Part shown: positions 34,384 through 42,632 of the stretch, in pieces | Layout: each line of letters starts with the position of its first letter | How positions within the stretch are numbered: the first letter of the stretch is position 1 | NCBI RefSeq assembly: GCF_020165195.1 | Contig: NZ_JAIUHR010000017.1 | Span: forward strand, 57,501 to 121,500 | Source of the DNA: Mesorhizobium sp. CA14 | GTDB taxonomy: Bacteria > Pseudomonadota > Alphaproteobacteria > Rhizobiales > Rhizobiaceae | Direction of reading: 5' to 3' | DNA: 64,000 nucleotides | Notes under the pieces: model-generated | Told to the model about the DNA's origin: nothing | What the model saw: only the letters and a program-made list of their open reading frames with translations | The model's database searches: none | Made by a program: the position numbers and the translations under genes

Positions 34384-35058
34384 TCACGCGCCAATCGAAC
34401 GGTCCACGGTCACGCCGAGAACGATGAAAACACCTCGAATGATGAGCGCCGTGTCTGAGAGGATCGTCCGGCGGCCATAATAAGAAAGATCGATCCTCGC
34501 CTTTGCCGGAAACAGGACCTCCTTGTAGAAGACAGTCGGCTCGACATCTCGAGGATAGAAATGAGCCTCATGGCGGAATATGATCTGAGCTGGACCGAAC
34601 AGGCCTGGCTTATATTGCAGGACAGCTTCGTATCCGTCCCTGAAGCACTCAGCGAATGACAAACTCTCCGGACGCGGACCGACCAGGGCCATTTCGCCTT
34701 TCAGAACGTTCCACAACTGCGGCAGTTCATCCATTTTGCTGAAAGCGAGGAACCTGCCCACCGTCGTCATGCGCTGATCATTGGCAAGGGTCAGCGCAAG
34801 GCCTCCCGCATCGCAGCGCGGATCGAATTTTCGGAACTTGTACATACGGAAAAGTTGACCGCCGGCGCCGATGCGCGGCTGAACAAAGAGCACCGGGCGC
34901 CCGCTTTCCAGCAGCAGCGCCACTGCGATAAGCAGCATCAGCGGCGACAGGACAACCAGGCCGACGAACGCGGCAATGATGTCCATGGCGCGTCGGCCAA
35001 ATCCATGGCTTACGCAGCGCATTGCAAGCCGGCCAATGGGCATGTCGAACGCGTTCAT
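34384..35058 (-). CDS. Initiating sugar-phosphate transferase (monotopic PGT family)
   Basis: 224 residues. One N-terminal membrane segment (about 24-48, MDIIAAFVGLVVLSPLMLLIA) precedes the bacterial sugar transferase domain with RPVLFVQPRIGAGG, FRMYKFRKFD, FLAFSKMDELPQLWNVLKG and EMALVGPRPES. Such enzymes move a sugar-1-phosphate from a nucleotide sugar to undecaprenyl phosphate on the cytoplasmic face of the inner membrane, the first committed step of repeat-unit assembly. It is short, like PglC and the C-terminal half of WbaP/ExoY. Its start overlaps the aminotransferase stop by four bases. Confidence 0.92.
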   Translation of the reverse strand: MNAFDMPIGRLAMRCVSHGFGRRAMDIIAAFVGLVVLSPLMLLIAVALLLESGRPVLFVQPRIGAGGQLFRMYKFRKFDPRCDAGGLALTLANDQRMTTVGRFLAFSKMDELPQLWNVLKGEMALVGPRPESLSFAECFRDGYEAVLQYKPGLFGPAQIIFRHEAHFYPRDVEPTVFYKEVLFPAKARIDLSYYGRRTILSDTALIIRGVFIVLGVTVDRSIGA

Positions 35059-36191
35059 GCCGCTGTCCCTGCCCGGACGCCGCTGTTGAGGGCGGATGCC
35101 AGGGCATCCACGACCGCTTCCGCCACGGGAGATGTTATCTGCGGATGCAGCGGAATGGTCAGCTCACGGTCGGCGAAGTCCTCCGTGCGCGGCAGGTGAA
35201 TTCCGGGAAAAAGCTCCCGGTAGAAGGTCATTTGATGCACGGGCGGGTAATGAATTGTCGTTTGTATGCCCTGCGCGCGCAACTCATCGATGACATCCTG
35301 CCTATTGACGTAACGAGGCAAGAGGATCGGCATGATGTGATAGGCAGAGCTGCGCGGCTCGGCAAACGGCATCGAAACGGCCGGACAGCGCATGCCTATG
35401 AGGCGTCTATACAATGTGACAAGGACGCGCCTGACCTCATTCCATTCCTGCAGATTGCGAAGTTGAACCAGGCCGATGGCAGCTCTCATTTCATCCATGC
35501 GATAATTGAAGCCCAGCATGGTCACATCATATTGCGGCGTGCGGCTGTTCAGTCTCTGCCGCGTGCCGGTGGTCATGCCGTGGCCACGCGCCTGGCGAAT
35601 CTTCTCCCGCAGGTCGGGGTCGCGCGTAATGACCGCACCGCCTTCGGCGGTGGTCATGTTCTTATTGCCGTAGAAGCTGAACGCCGCTCCCGCGCCAAAG
35701 GTCCCAACCTCCTTCAGGCCGGGAGCATGCGCGGCGTCTTCGATGATGTAGAGCCCTCGCACGCTGGCAAATGTCTGCCACTCCTGTTTGTTTGCGAGAT
35801 AGCCTGCGAAATGGACCAGGATCACAGCCCTGGTCCGAGAGGTGCAGCTTGCCTCCGCATCTTCGATCGACATCAGAGGCACGTCATCGGATTCTATATC
35901 GACAAAGACGGGCTTGGCCCCAACGTACAAGACCGCATTTACGGTCGCGACGAAGGTCAATGAAGGCACCAGAACCTCGTCACCGGGCCCGATCCCAAGT
36001 CCATGGAGAATGAGGTGGAGGGCTGCGGTGCAGGAGTTGACGGCGACGCAATCGTCGGCGTCGTGCATCGCGGCGAACGCTTCTTCGAATGCCCTGACGC
36101 GTTCGCCCATCGTCAGCCAGCCGCTGTCGATTACTTTCGACAAAGCGGCCTTCTCCGGCACACCCAACAAGGGAGCACTAACCAAGAGCAT
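35055..36191 (-). CDS. DegT/DnrJ/EryC1 (ArnB-type) PLP-dependent sugar aminotransferase
   Basis: 378 residues, typical of the family. Characteristic blocks are VNSCTAALHLILHGLGIGPG, VPSLTFVATVNAVLYVGAKP, YIIEDAAHAPG and the PLP lysine Lys177 in SFYGNKNMTTAEGG, followed by GFNYRMDEMRAAIGL. These enzymes transfer an amino group from glutamate to a 4- or 3-keto nucleotide sugar. The dehydratase-like SDR in the same operon would supply a 4-keto sugar. The stop overlaps the start of the sugar transferase gene, indicating coupling. Confidence 0.93.
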   Translation of the reverse strand: MLLVSAPLLGVPEKAALSKVIDSGWLTMGERVRAFEEAFAAMHDADDCVAVNSCTAALHLILHGLGIGPGDEVLVPSLTFVATVNAVLYVGAKPVFVDIESDDVPLMSIEDAEASCTSRTRAVILVHFAGYLANKQEWQTFASVRGLYIIEDAAHAPGLKEVGTFGAGAAFSFYGNKNMTTAEGGAVITRDPDLREKIRQARGHGMTTGTRQRLNSRTPQYDVTMLGFNYRMDEMRAAIGLVQLRNLQEWNEVRRVLVTLYRRLIGMRCPAVSMPFAEPRSSAYHIMPILLPRYVNRQDVIDELRAQGIQTTIHYPPVHQMTFYRELFPGIHLPRTEDFADRELTIPLHPQITSPVAEAVVDALASALNSGVRAGTAA

Positions 36192-36230
36192 CCCAACCTC
36201 CCGGTGAACTCTCGCGAGTAGAAAGGCGCC

Positions 36231-36953
36231 TCACGCGGCAGCCGCGGCGACCTCTATCGAAGCTGACTGCTCCTCCCAGGAAACCGTCTGCGCCTTCTGG
36301 AAGTCCTCGACGCGGCCAATGTCCAGCCAAAGCCCCTCGTGCTTGTAGACGTGCACGACCTGCCCATCCTGGAGCATTTGCAGCATGAGATCGTCGAAGC
36401 CGAAGGGAATGCCGGACGGAATGAACTGCAGAACCGCCGGATCCATGCAGTAGATTCCCATGCTCACCAGATGCGTGAGCGAAGGCTTTTCGCGAAACAC
36501 CTGAACAGTGTCATTGACCTCGTCGATGACGCCGAAGTCCATTTTGGTGACACGCGCCGCCGTCGCGATCGTAACCAGGTCCTTGTGCGCCCGGTGCGCC
36601 GCCACGAAACGGCTGAGGCTCAGATCGGTAAGCACGTCGCCGTTGAGGACCAGAAACGGTTCGTCCAGTTCATCCCGGATCAAGGAGAGCGGGCCGATGG
36701 TTCCGAGCGGTTCCATTTCCTGCGTGTAGCGTATCTTGAGGTTCCATTGCGAACCATCTCCGCACACGCTGCGGATCAAATGGCCCAGATAGCCGGTCGT
36801 GACGTAGACGTTCTCAATACCGTTGCGCCGCAACCATTTGAGCAGCAACTCAAGCACCGGCCGGGCACCGATCGGCATCAGAGGCTTCGGCAGAACCGAT
36901 GTGAACGGGCGCAGACGCATGCCCATTCCACCGCATTGGATAACCGCTTTCAT
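36231..36953 (-). CDS. Sugar-1-phosphate nucleotidyltransferase
   Basis: 240 residues from the ATG at 36953, with GGGAG seven bases upstream. It has the NTP_transferase signature QCGGMGMRLRPFTSVLPKPL, VTTGYLGHLI, VLNGDVLTDL (metal-binding Asp) and EGLWLDIGRVEDFQKA. These enzymes couple a sugar-1-phosphate to a nucleotide, giving for example GDP-mannose-, CDP- or dTDP-type sugars. It is the first gene of the seven-gene minus-strand operon, so the promoter must lie in the 36954-37381 gap. Confidence 0.9.
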   Translation of the reverse strand: MKAVIQCGGMGMRLRPFTSVLPKPLMPIGARPVLELLLKWLRRNGIENVYVTTGYLGHLIRSVCGDGSQWNLKIRYTQEMEPLGTIGPLSLIRDELDEPFLVLNGDVLTDLSLSRFVAAHRAHKDLVTIATAARVTKMDFGVIDEVNDTVQVFREKPSLTHLVSMGIYCMDPAVLQFIPSGIPFGFDDLMLQMLQDGQVVHVYKHEGLWLDIGRVEDFQKAQTVSWEEQSASIEVAAAAA

Positions 36954-37381
36954 TTGATACTCCCTGCGCACTCGGCCGACACAGGCCAACAATCAAGCTC
37001 GGCGTCCGGAAATCTCACGCATGCGGCTATGCGGGTCTCCCCACCCGATCTGCCGAACGTGCTCCGAATTGAGCGAGAAATACGCTCAGCCTGTACGCCT
37101 GTCGTCGTGCGTTCGAATGGCGCTCGACTGGGCCGACGTGAAATGGCGGGCGGTGCAGGAGCGTGGGCCCGGGCGCGGACGCAGCGATGGCTAGGGACCA
37201 AGGTCCGACTTTGCATTATAGTAAACGCAGAGTAGCTTTTTTCCTTCGAAAGAGGCACATTTCTGTTGGGTTCCGGCTTGGCGGACAGGTCCAGCATCGT
37301 CACAGAATTAGCCGCGTAGGCAAAAAACGTTCTGGACGCGTACCATAGTCCCCGGGCCGAAAGCGTGTGCGTTGGGGTAAA
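36954..37381. promoter_or_regulatory. Divergent promoter region of the sugar operon and response regulator
   Basis: 428 bases with no convincing gene. An AT-rich stretch near 37205-37260 (TTGCATTATAGTAAACG and following T-run) looks like a promoter, and could serve the plus-strand response regulator. A long frame on the minus strand over this gap has no protein-like features. Confidence 0.4.
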
Positions 37382-38038
37382 ATGTACAAAATCGTCATCG
37401 CCGATGATCACGGTCTCTATAGGCGTGGCTTACGGTTGGCGCTGACCGCCGGCATTGAAAGCGTTGAGATATTTGAGGCCGCGTGCTTCGATGCCGTGGT
37501 GGGGCTTCTCGCCGAACATGAGCGCGTCAACCTAGCGATGCTTGACCTGAACATGCCGGGACTCTTCACCCAGGAAGTGATTGGCGATGTTTTGGCTGCG
37601 TACCCCGACACGCGCTTTGCGATCGTTTCGGGAAACGATTCACGCTCCGAAATCCTGACCGCTCTCAATGTGGGGCTGCACGGCTATATCGTGAAATCGC
37701 AAAGTGACGAAGAGGTCGTCCTGGCGGTGAAGGAAATCCTGGCAGGCCGAATCTACGTGCCGGCGCTCTTGTCCCGGCATTTTGGAAGCCACGAGCAGCC
37801 TCTCGAGATCCGTCACGGGAGCATCGCCGGCACCGGCGCTCTCGAAAGGCTCACATCCCGGCAAAAGGATGTACTAAGGCTGATGGCGGAAGGATATTCG
37901 AACAAGGAGATCGCGAGAGATCTCGATATCGCCGAGGCCACGACGAAGATACATGCGGCGGCAATCATGCGGGAATTGGGGGTTCGAAACCGTACGGAAG
38001 CCGCAGTCCTGATAAAGACCTGGTTGGGAACGGTGTGA
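37382..38038 (+). CDS. NarL/FixJ-type response regulator
   Basis: 218 residues from the ATG at 37382. The receiver domain (about 1-115) has the acidic pair Asp8/Asp9 in IADDHGLYRRGL, phosphoacceptor Asp55 in LAMLDLNMPG and Lys109 in GYIVKSQS. The LuxR-type DNA-binding domain is at 150-215: RLTSRQKDVLRLMAEGYSNK, then ATTKIHAAAIMRELGVRNRT. It lies tail-to-tail with the histidine kinase gene, one base apart, so the two are very likely cognate. Being inside a polysaccharide locus, it may control the flanking operons. Confidence 0.93.
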   Translation: MYKIVIADDHGLYRRGLRLALTAGIESVEIFEAACFDAVVGLLAEHERVNLAMLDLNMPGLFTQEVIGDVLAAYPDTRFAIVSGNDSRSEILTALNVGLHGYIVKSQSDEEVVLAVKEILAGRIYVPALLSRHFGSHEQPLEIRHGSIAGTGALERLTSRQKDVLRLMAEGYSNKEIARDLDIAEATTKIHAAAIMRELGVRNRTEAAVLIKTWLGTV

Positions 38039-38039
38039 G

Positions 38040-39734
38040 CTAAGCGTGCACTTCCTTCGAAGACAGCCGAAGGGAATATCGCAATCCATCCTCCCGCACC
38101 TCGAATTGCGAGGAATGGCCCACGAGGGGTGTCCCGTCGACTCCCAGAACCACAGATCCGAAACCCGGACGCCTGAAGGGAGCCGCGCGTCGGCGCCCCG
38201 TTTCTATCCACTCAAAAACAATCTCATCGCCCGCCTCGGCCGATGTGAAATCCCAACGTGCCTCAACCTTGCCCTGCCCATCGCCGAGCACGCCATGCTT
38301 GATCGAGTTGGTCGTGAGCTCGTGGATAATCATTGCGAAACTCTCCGCCGTCCCGCCTGAAATCCTGATGTCGGGACCTGCGACTATTGTCCTGCCGGCG
38401 TCCGAGAAGGGCTTCAGTTCCTGCACCACGAGATCCCGGATGGCGGTTGATCCATCCGCGCTGCGCGTGAGCAGCATATGCGTCGCCTCAAGCGCGCGAA
38501 TTCGCTCCACCAGCGTTTCTTTGAACTTGGCGAGGCTGCCGTCCGGCGCGTCCAGCATCTTCACTATCGCCGTGATGACGGGGAACAAATTGCTGAACCG
38601 GTGGCGCTGCTCCAGCATCAATTTCTCTTGCCGCCTTACCGCAGCCCGCAGCAGCGTGGTTTGCCGTCGCTCAGTCAGATCCGCCGCGATGCCAATGCGC
38701 TGGTCACGGCCACTATGGCTTTCCGCGCGTCCTCGCAAGGCGACCCAACGGACCTGGCCGTCCGGTCGCTTGAGGCGAACCTCCACGTCGTAATTTGCCC
38801 CCGGCTGCTCCTTTCCTGGAGGCGACACCAGTTTGTCCCAGTCCGCGGCGTGGACGATGGATGATAGATCGGACAAGGGGCGGAACGCGGCCGGAGGCAA
38901 GCCGAGAATCTCCCAAAACTGACGTGAGCCCGAGATGACGTTCTGGCCGTACTCTATCCGCCAGGTGCCCAACCGGCCGGCTGATAGCGCGAGGTCGAGC
39001 CATTCGTTTTGAGCTATGAGCGCTTCGCGGGCGGCTCTTCGCTCGGTTATGTCATCTACGACCACAAACAGGCTGTCCAACGGCACCGTGTCCGACGCAG
39101 AAAGAGAAAGCGTCAACCAGGCCCAAAGTATGCTGCCGTCCCGTCTGATCAGGCGCATTTCCGAGCCGAACCACGGCGCTTCGGAAGTCAATGCGGCGAG
39201 CGAATTCTTAAGCGGCGCGCGATCATCTTGATGGACAAGCTCATCTATGGGCCGCCCGACAAGATCGTCTTCGAGATAGCCGAGCAACGCGCTGAGGCGT
39301 TTGTTCAGCTGTAGCAATTCTCCGCGGTCATTCGCGGTCGCAAAGCCCAGCGCGGCTCGTTCAAAAGCGCGGCGGTAACGCGACTCTGCAGCTTCGACGG
39401 CAGCGAGCTTGACGTCCAGTGCGGCCCGCAAGCTCTGCCTGGAGCGATCGAAAAGAAAGGCAATCATCCCACCGCAAAGCACAAGCAGGATGGCGCGCAC
39501 CCAATCATCGGCGAGAGAGTGGCCATTCACGATTATCCGGGCGCCCAGGCCTGCAGCCGCCATCAAAAGCGTTGAGGCGAGTGCAAGCCGGCGGTCTGCG
39601 AGGAAGGCGGTGACAATTATCGCCGGGACAAATTCGAGGAAAGCAGGGTCTGTAGCGCCCGTTAAGGATACCCTTACCTCGAAGAGAAGCGTAGCGATCA
39701 GTACAGCCGCCGACGCCAGGTGAGTTCGCGACAG
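38040..39734 (-). CDS. Membrane HWE-type sensor histidine kinase with PAS domains
   Basis: About 564 residues if translation starts at the CTG at 39734. The first ATG (39566) would remove three of four membrane segments: the upstream frame encodes SAAVLIATLLFEV, FLEFVPAIIVTAFLA and LALASTLLMAAAG, a DUF4118-like sensor, and AGGAGG lies seven bases before the CTG. No ATG, GTG or TTG occurs upstream of that segment before an in-frame stop. Then come two PAS domains (SRYRRAFERAALGFATAN... and NEWLDLALSAGRLGTWRIEY), a HWE phosphoacceptor (EQRHRFSNLFPVI, with its His) and an ATPase domain with IIHELTTNSIKHG. Tail-to-tail with its probable response regulator. Confidence 0.85.
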   Translation of the reverse strand: MSRTHLASAAVLIATLLFEVRVSLTGATDPAFLEFVPAIIVTAFLADRRLALASTLLMAAAGLGARIIVNGHSLADDWVRAILLVLCGGMIAFLFDRSRQSLRAALDVKLAAVEAAESRYRRAFERAALGFATANDRGELLQLNKRLSALLGYLEDDLVGRPIDELVHQDDRAPLKNSLAALTSEAPWFGSEMRLIRRDGSILWAWLTLSLSASDTVPLDSLFVVVDDITERRAAREALIAQNEWLDLALSAGRLGTWRIEYGQNVISGSRQFWEILGLPPAAFRPLSDLSSIVHAADWDKLVSPPGKEQPGANYDVEVRLKRPDGQVRWVALRGRAESHSGRDQRIGIAADLTERRQTTLLRAAVRRQEKLMLEQRHRFSNLFPVITAIVKMLDAPDGSLAKFKETLVERIRALEATHMLLTRSADGSTAIRDLVVQELKPFSDAGRTIVAGPDIRISGGTAESFAMIIHELTTNSIKHGVLGDGQGKVEARWDFTSAEAGDEIVFEWIETGRRRAAPFRRPGFGSVVLGVDGTPLVGHSSQFEVREDGLRYSLRLSSKEVHA

Positions 39735-39927
39735 GATCGGACCTCCTCGGCTACCTCATCCAACCTAACTACAACTTTTGGTCTAACCCGTCGAGCTTAG
39801 ACCGTTGAGCGTGCAGCTAGTCCGTTTGCTTGCTTTCAGATCTTAGGAATCCAAGGCCTTATAAGCGAAGCCGGCTATCGATCGTTAAGCACCGATAGCA
39901 GTGATAGAGAATGAGGATGGATAACCC
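39735..39927. promoter_or_regulatory. Divergent promoter gap with inverted repeat
   Basis: The 193 bases between the kinase and LuxR genes contain a perfect inverted repeat, GGTCTAA (39780-39786) and TTAGACC (39797-39803), ten bases apart. This is the spacing expected of a dimeric regulator site that could act on both genes. Confidence 0.5.
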
Positions 39928-40626
39928 ATGAATCTGGTCAGCGGGCGGAATGATGTGGGATCGGTCGCGAGACCTGGCATGATAGCGCCCAGTTCCGGCA
40001 GCAGAGCAGCGACCACCTTCGCTCGAAGTGCCTCTCGCACGGCCGCTAGGCCGATCACGGCGAGCAAATGCGTGCGGCCGTGCCTTAATTCCGTAACGGC
40101 CATGCTCGAGCGTATTGGCTGCGGGTGGCTTGTGCTGAGTGAGGCAAAGCGGGTGCTCGAGTGGAATGCGGCCGCCGAAACCATCCTCTGGGCCTGTGAG
40201 GATTCCATTGGCCCACCTGGTGATCTCTCCGCGGCGTTGAGGAACCTGATAGCAGGCGTGCCTACCCATTTTGTGGCCGGATCGTTGTCCTGGATCGTTA
40301 TCCGCAACGCCGGCGATCGGCCGGTTGTCATGAATGAGGAAGGCGTTGTCACGCCCGATGGGTCGATCATTGTCGCGCTCCTTGACCGCCAGCCAAGGAC
40401 AGGGCCCAATCCGGAGACGCTGCGGAAAATGTTTGGATTGACCAGTGCTGAAACGCAGCTGGCTTTGCGTCTGGCAAGTGGCGATGCTCCCTTGGAAATT
40501 GCGGAGCGGAGCCGGCTCAGCCGAACCACGATCCGCAGCCAGCTCGCCTCCCTGTTTGCCAAGACGGAGACGAGGCGCCAGGCGGAACTGGTCGCACTTC
40601 TGGGACGCATCTCGGTGCTGCCGTAG
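39928..40626 (+). CDS. LuxR-family transcriptional regulator
   Basis: 232 residues. The C-terminal 65 residues are a LuxR-type helix-turn-helix: KMFGLTSAETQLALRLASGD, then APLEIAERSRLSRTTIRSQL and AKTETRRQAELVALL. In front is a PAS-like region (about 60-140, RIGCGWLVLSEAKRVLEWNA). The first ~55 residues are Ser/Ala/Arg-rich and may not be translated; an internal ATG (MLERIGCGWLVL) at residue 59 would start at the domain. The ATG at 39928 has a GAGGAT site. It is divergent from the kinase gene. Target genes are unknown; the RTX gene and its own promoter are candidates by position. Confidence 0.78.
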   Translation: MNLVSGRNDVGSVARPGMIAPSSGSRAATTFARSASRTAARPITASKCVRPCLNSVTAMLERIGCGWLVLSEAKRVLEWNAAAETILWACEDSIGPPGDLSAALRNLIAGVPTHFVAGSLSWIVIRNAGDRPVVMNEEGVVTPDGSIIVALLDRQPRTGPNPETLRKMFGLTSAETQLALRLASGDAPLEIAERSRLSRTTIRSQLASLFAKTETRRQAELVALLGRISVLP

Positions 40627-40812
40627 AGCCGGTAAACCCGATCGTCGAGCGCGCCTCCCCCTTCGGAGCTTACCAATACAACGACATCGCTCAGCGGACC
40701 TTGTTCCCCGCACACCAGCCGAATGAGACGTCGATGGACGGGCGGCATTCGGCGGCGTTTATGGGTCTGCACGGCTCTAGAGCCTCGGGCAAATCTTGAA
40801 CGTTTTCGACGC

Positions 40813-42375
40813 TCAAATCACGACGAACGAGGACGCGGTCAAGTGTAGATGATGGGAAAGGGCGGCAAACTGGACCTGATGCGCACCACCGATTCCATCG
40901 CTATCGAATGAGAGCGCTCCAGTCGAACTGTTGTAGACAATGTGGTCGGTGCTGTCGTGCGCACTCGCGCCGACGTGAAACTGCCCCGCCGCCAGAGCGC
41001 CCACGTGAAGCCCCGCAAACACTTTGTGGTCCAGCTGAATCTTGTCCTGAGCCACGCTGAAGTCGGTGACCTTAGCGACATTGCCAGCCTTTAGGGCAGA
41101 GTTGAAGACGAAAACATCTTTTCCTCCACCTCCCGTTAAAACATCATGCCCGCCACCGCCATTTATGACATTGTTGCCGGCATTGCCCCTTATGGTTTGG
41201 GAGAACTCATTTCCCGCGAGGTTGATTGCGGCGGTTCCGGAGGAATTTGTTGTGGCGAGGTGCTCGACCGCCGATCCGGCCGAGAGCGCATATGTTACCG
41301 AGGCCAGCACCGCATCGTTGCCGCTACCCGGCAGCTCTACTACCTTGTCGCCAGCGTTGTTGACGTAATATGTGTCGTTATACCCGTAGCCAATCATCGT
41401 GTCGGCGCCGGCGGTGCCGTGAAATATATCCGCGCTGCCAGTGCCATTGAAAACGTGATGGCTGGCCGGGGTCGAGCTGGATGGGGCCACGGTGCCCTGC
41501 GGCGTCGAGCTGGATGGGGCCATGGTGCCATGCGGCGTCGAACTGGATGGAGCCACCGTGCTGGTCGACGGTGCGGTGGTAGTCGGAGGCACGTTGGTGG
41601 CCGCAGACACATTGCTGGCCGGCGTCAGATTCTCCACGTTATGGTTATGTTGAAGGAAAAAAGCCTTCAGCTCCGCCGATTGGCCAAGCGGGGTATCGCC
41701 TTGCTGAGAGCCCCACGCGTATGCGTAGTCAAAGGCGGGCGATGGCACCAGCTTGGCGAAGTGGTCTATAATGGCTTGCTCCTGAGCAGCCGTGGGCACG
41801 AGATACTTGCCGCCCGTGTCAGTGTTATAGGTGCCGCCGCCAAACGCCTGGTAGCCTGGAATCATCTGGCTCACCGGGATGCCCGATGCCGCAGCGGCAG
41901 CAACATATCGGTCGATCATGTTGTAGTCGATCGCACCTCCCGTGCGCACCGGATAGGCATCCACCCCGTAATAATCGATATGCGTGTTGGCGGGGTTGTA
42001 CGTGTTCGAAAAATCCGGATTGGCCGAAGTCCCCAAACTCATCATCGTGATGTAGGTCTTGGTGCCGGGCAGATGGGAATGGATCCAGTCTGATTCCGCC
42101 TTCAAATTTGCGGCGCTGGCGTAGGTACCCCATTTACCGGTGGGGTCCGGCTCATCAACGAGAAAGAAGCCAAATACCTTCGGATTGCCGATGAAAGGCG
42201 TGACTTTTTGGATAAAAGACGCGGTCGCCCCGTTGGTCTCGCCGAGCCAGACCAAGCCCTTCATACCTGCCGGTAGGGCATTGAGTTGGTCAACGGACGA
42301 GACGTCGGCCAAATTAAATCCGGCCGTTGCAATATCGGCGCCTGATCCGCCAGACGTGTAGTGGAGAGTTGGCAT
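40813..42375 (-). CDS. RTX-type secreted protein with glycoside-hydrolase-like domain 1
   Basis: 520 residues. Residues ~1-245 form a domain with an active-site-like block VFGFFLVDEPDPTGKWGTY and IDYYGVDAYPVRTGG, resembling (beta/alpha)8 glycoside hydrolases. A Ser/Thr/Pro linker with three 10-residue repeats (APSSSTPxGT) follows at about 270-310. The last ~200 residues are haemolysin-type calcium-binding nonapeptide repeats (NVINGGGGHDVLTGGGGKD) ending in SFVVI, the form of a type I secretion signal. No N-terminal signal peptide. It is about 60% similar by eye to the protein at 58540, which sits beside a type I secretion system. It could cut or bind exported polysaccharide. Confidence 0.85.
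   Translation of the reverse strand: MPTLHYTSGGSGADIATAGFNLADVSSVDQLNALPAGMKGLVWLGETNGATASFIQKVTPFIGNPKVFGFFLVDEPDPTGKWGTYASAANLKAESDWIHSHLPGTKTYITMMSLGTSANPDFSNTYNPANTHIDYYGVDAYPVRTGGAIDYNMIDRYVAAAAASGIPVSQMIPGYQAFGGGTYNTDTGGKYLVPTAAQEQAIIDHFAKLVPSPAFDYAYAWGSQQGDTPLGQSAELKAFFLQHNHNVENLTPASNVSAATNVPPTTTAPSTSTVAPSSSTPHGTMAPSSSTPQGTVAPSSSTPASHHVFNGTGSADIFHGTAGADTMIGYGYNDTYYVNNAGDKVVELPGSGNDAVLASVTYALSAGSAVEHLATTNSSGTAAINLAGNEFSQTIRGNAGNNVINGGGGHDVLTGGGGKDVFVFNSALKAGNVAKVTDFSVAQDKIQLDHKVFAGLHVGALAAGQFHVGASAHDSTDHIVYNSSTGALSFDSDGIGGAHQVQFAALSHHLHLTASSFVVI
41470..41558. repeat. 30-base tandem repeat in the RTX protein linker
   Basis: Three copies of a 30-base unit containing GTCGAGCTGGATGGGGCCA, in frame, encode the APSSSTPxGT linker repeats. 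Copies differ by a few bases. Confidence 0.75.
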
Positions 42376-42632
42376 GCGCTTTCCTTCGGCTGATTCGACA
42401 ATGCCCCTCCGGCTTACCTATTGGAGACCTACATTAGCGCCAAATCAAATATCGTCAGCTCCTGACAGATACCTTGATCGCTGGACGGGCCGAGTGCATG
42501 GCTTCGCATGAGGCTTCCGTTGCGACACGGCTTAGACGCCCGGCATGAGGCATGGAGAGCCTCATAAAGCGTTGCCATTGGCAGATACTCTCTGTCCCCG
42601 CGCCATCAGACGGTGCTCACGAAAAACTCCGG
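42376..42632. promoter_or_regulatory. Promoter region of RTX gene 1
   Basis: 257 bases between the RTX gene start and the end of the acyltransferase gene. It contains CTACATTAG at 42429, a nonamer also found upstream of the secretion ABC transporter at 60395. No gene was seen. Confidence 0.35.

Noticed and set aside
36950..37411. 153-codon minus-strand frame in the gap upstream of the nucleotidyltransferase gene
   Set aside because: Composition is not protein-like, it crosses the response regulator start and the gene promoter, and there is no ribosome site or known domain.
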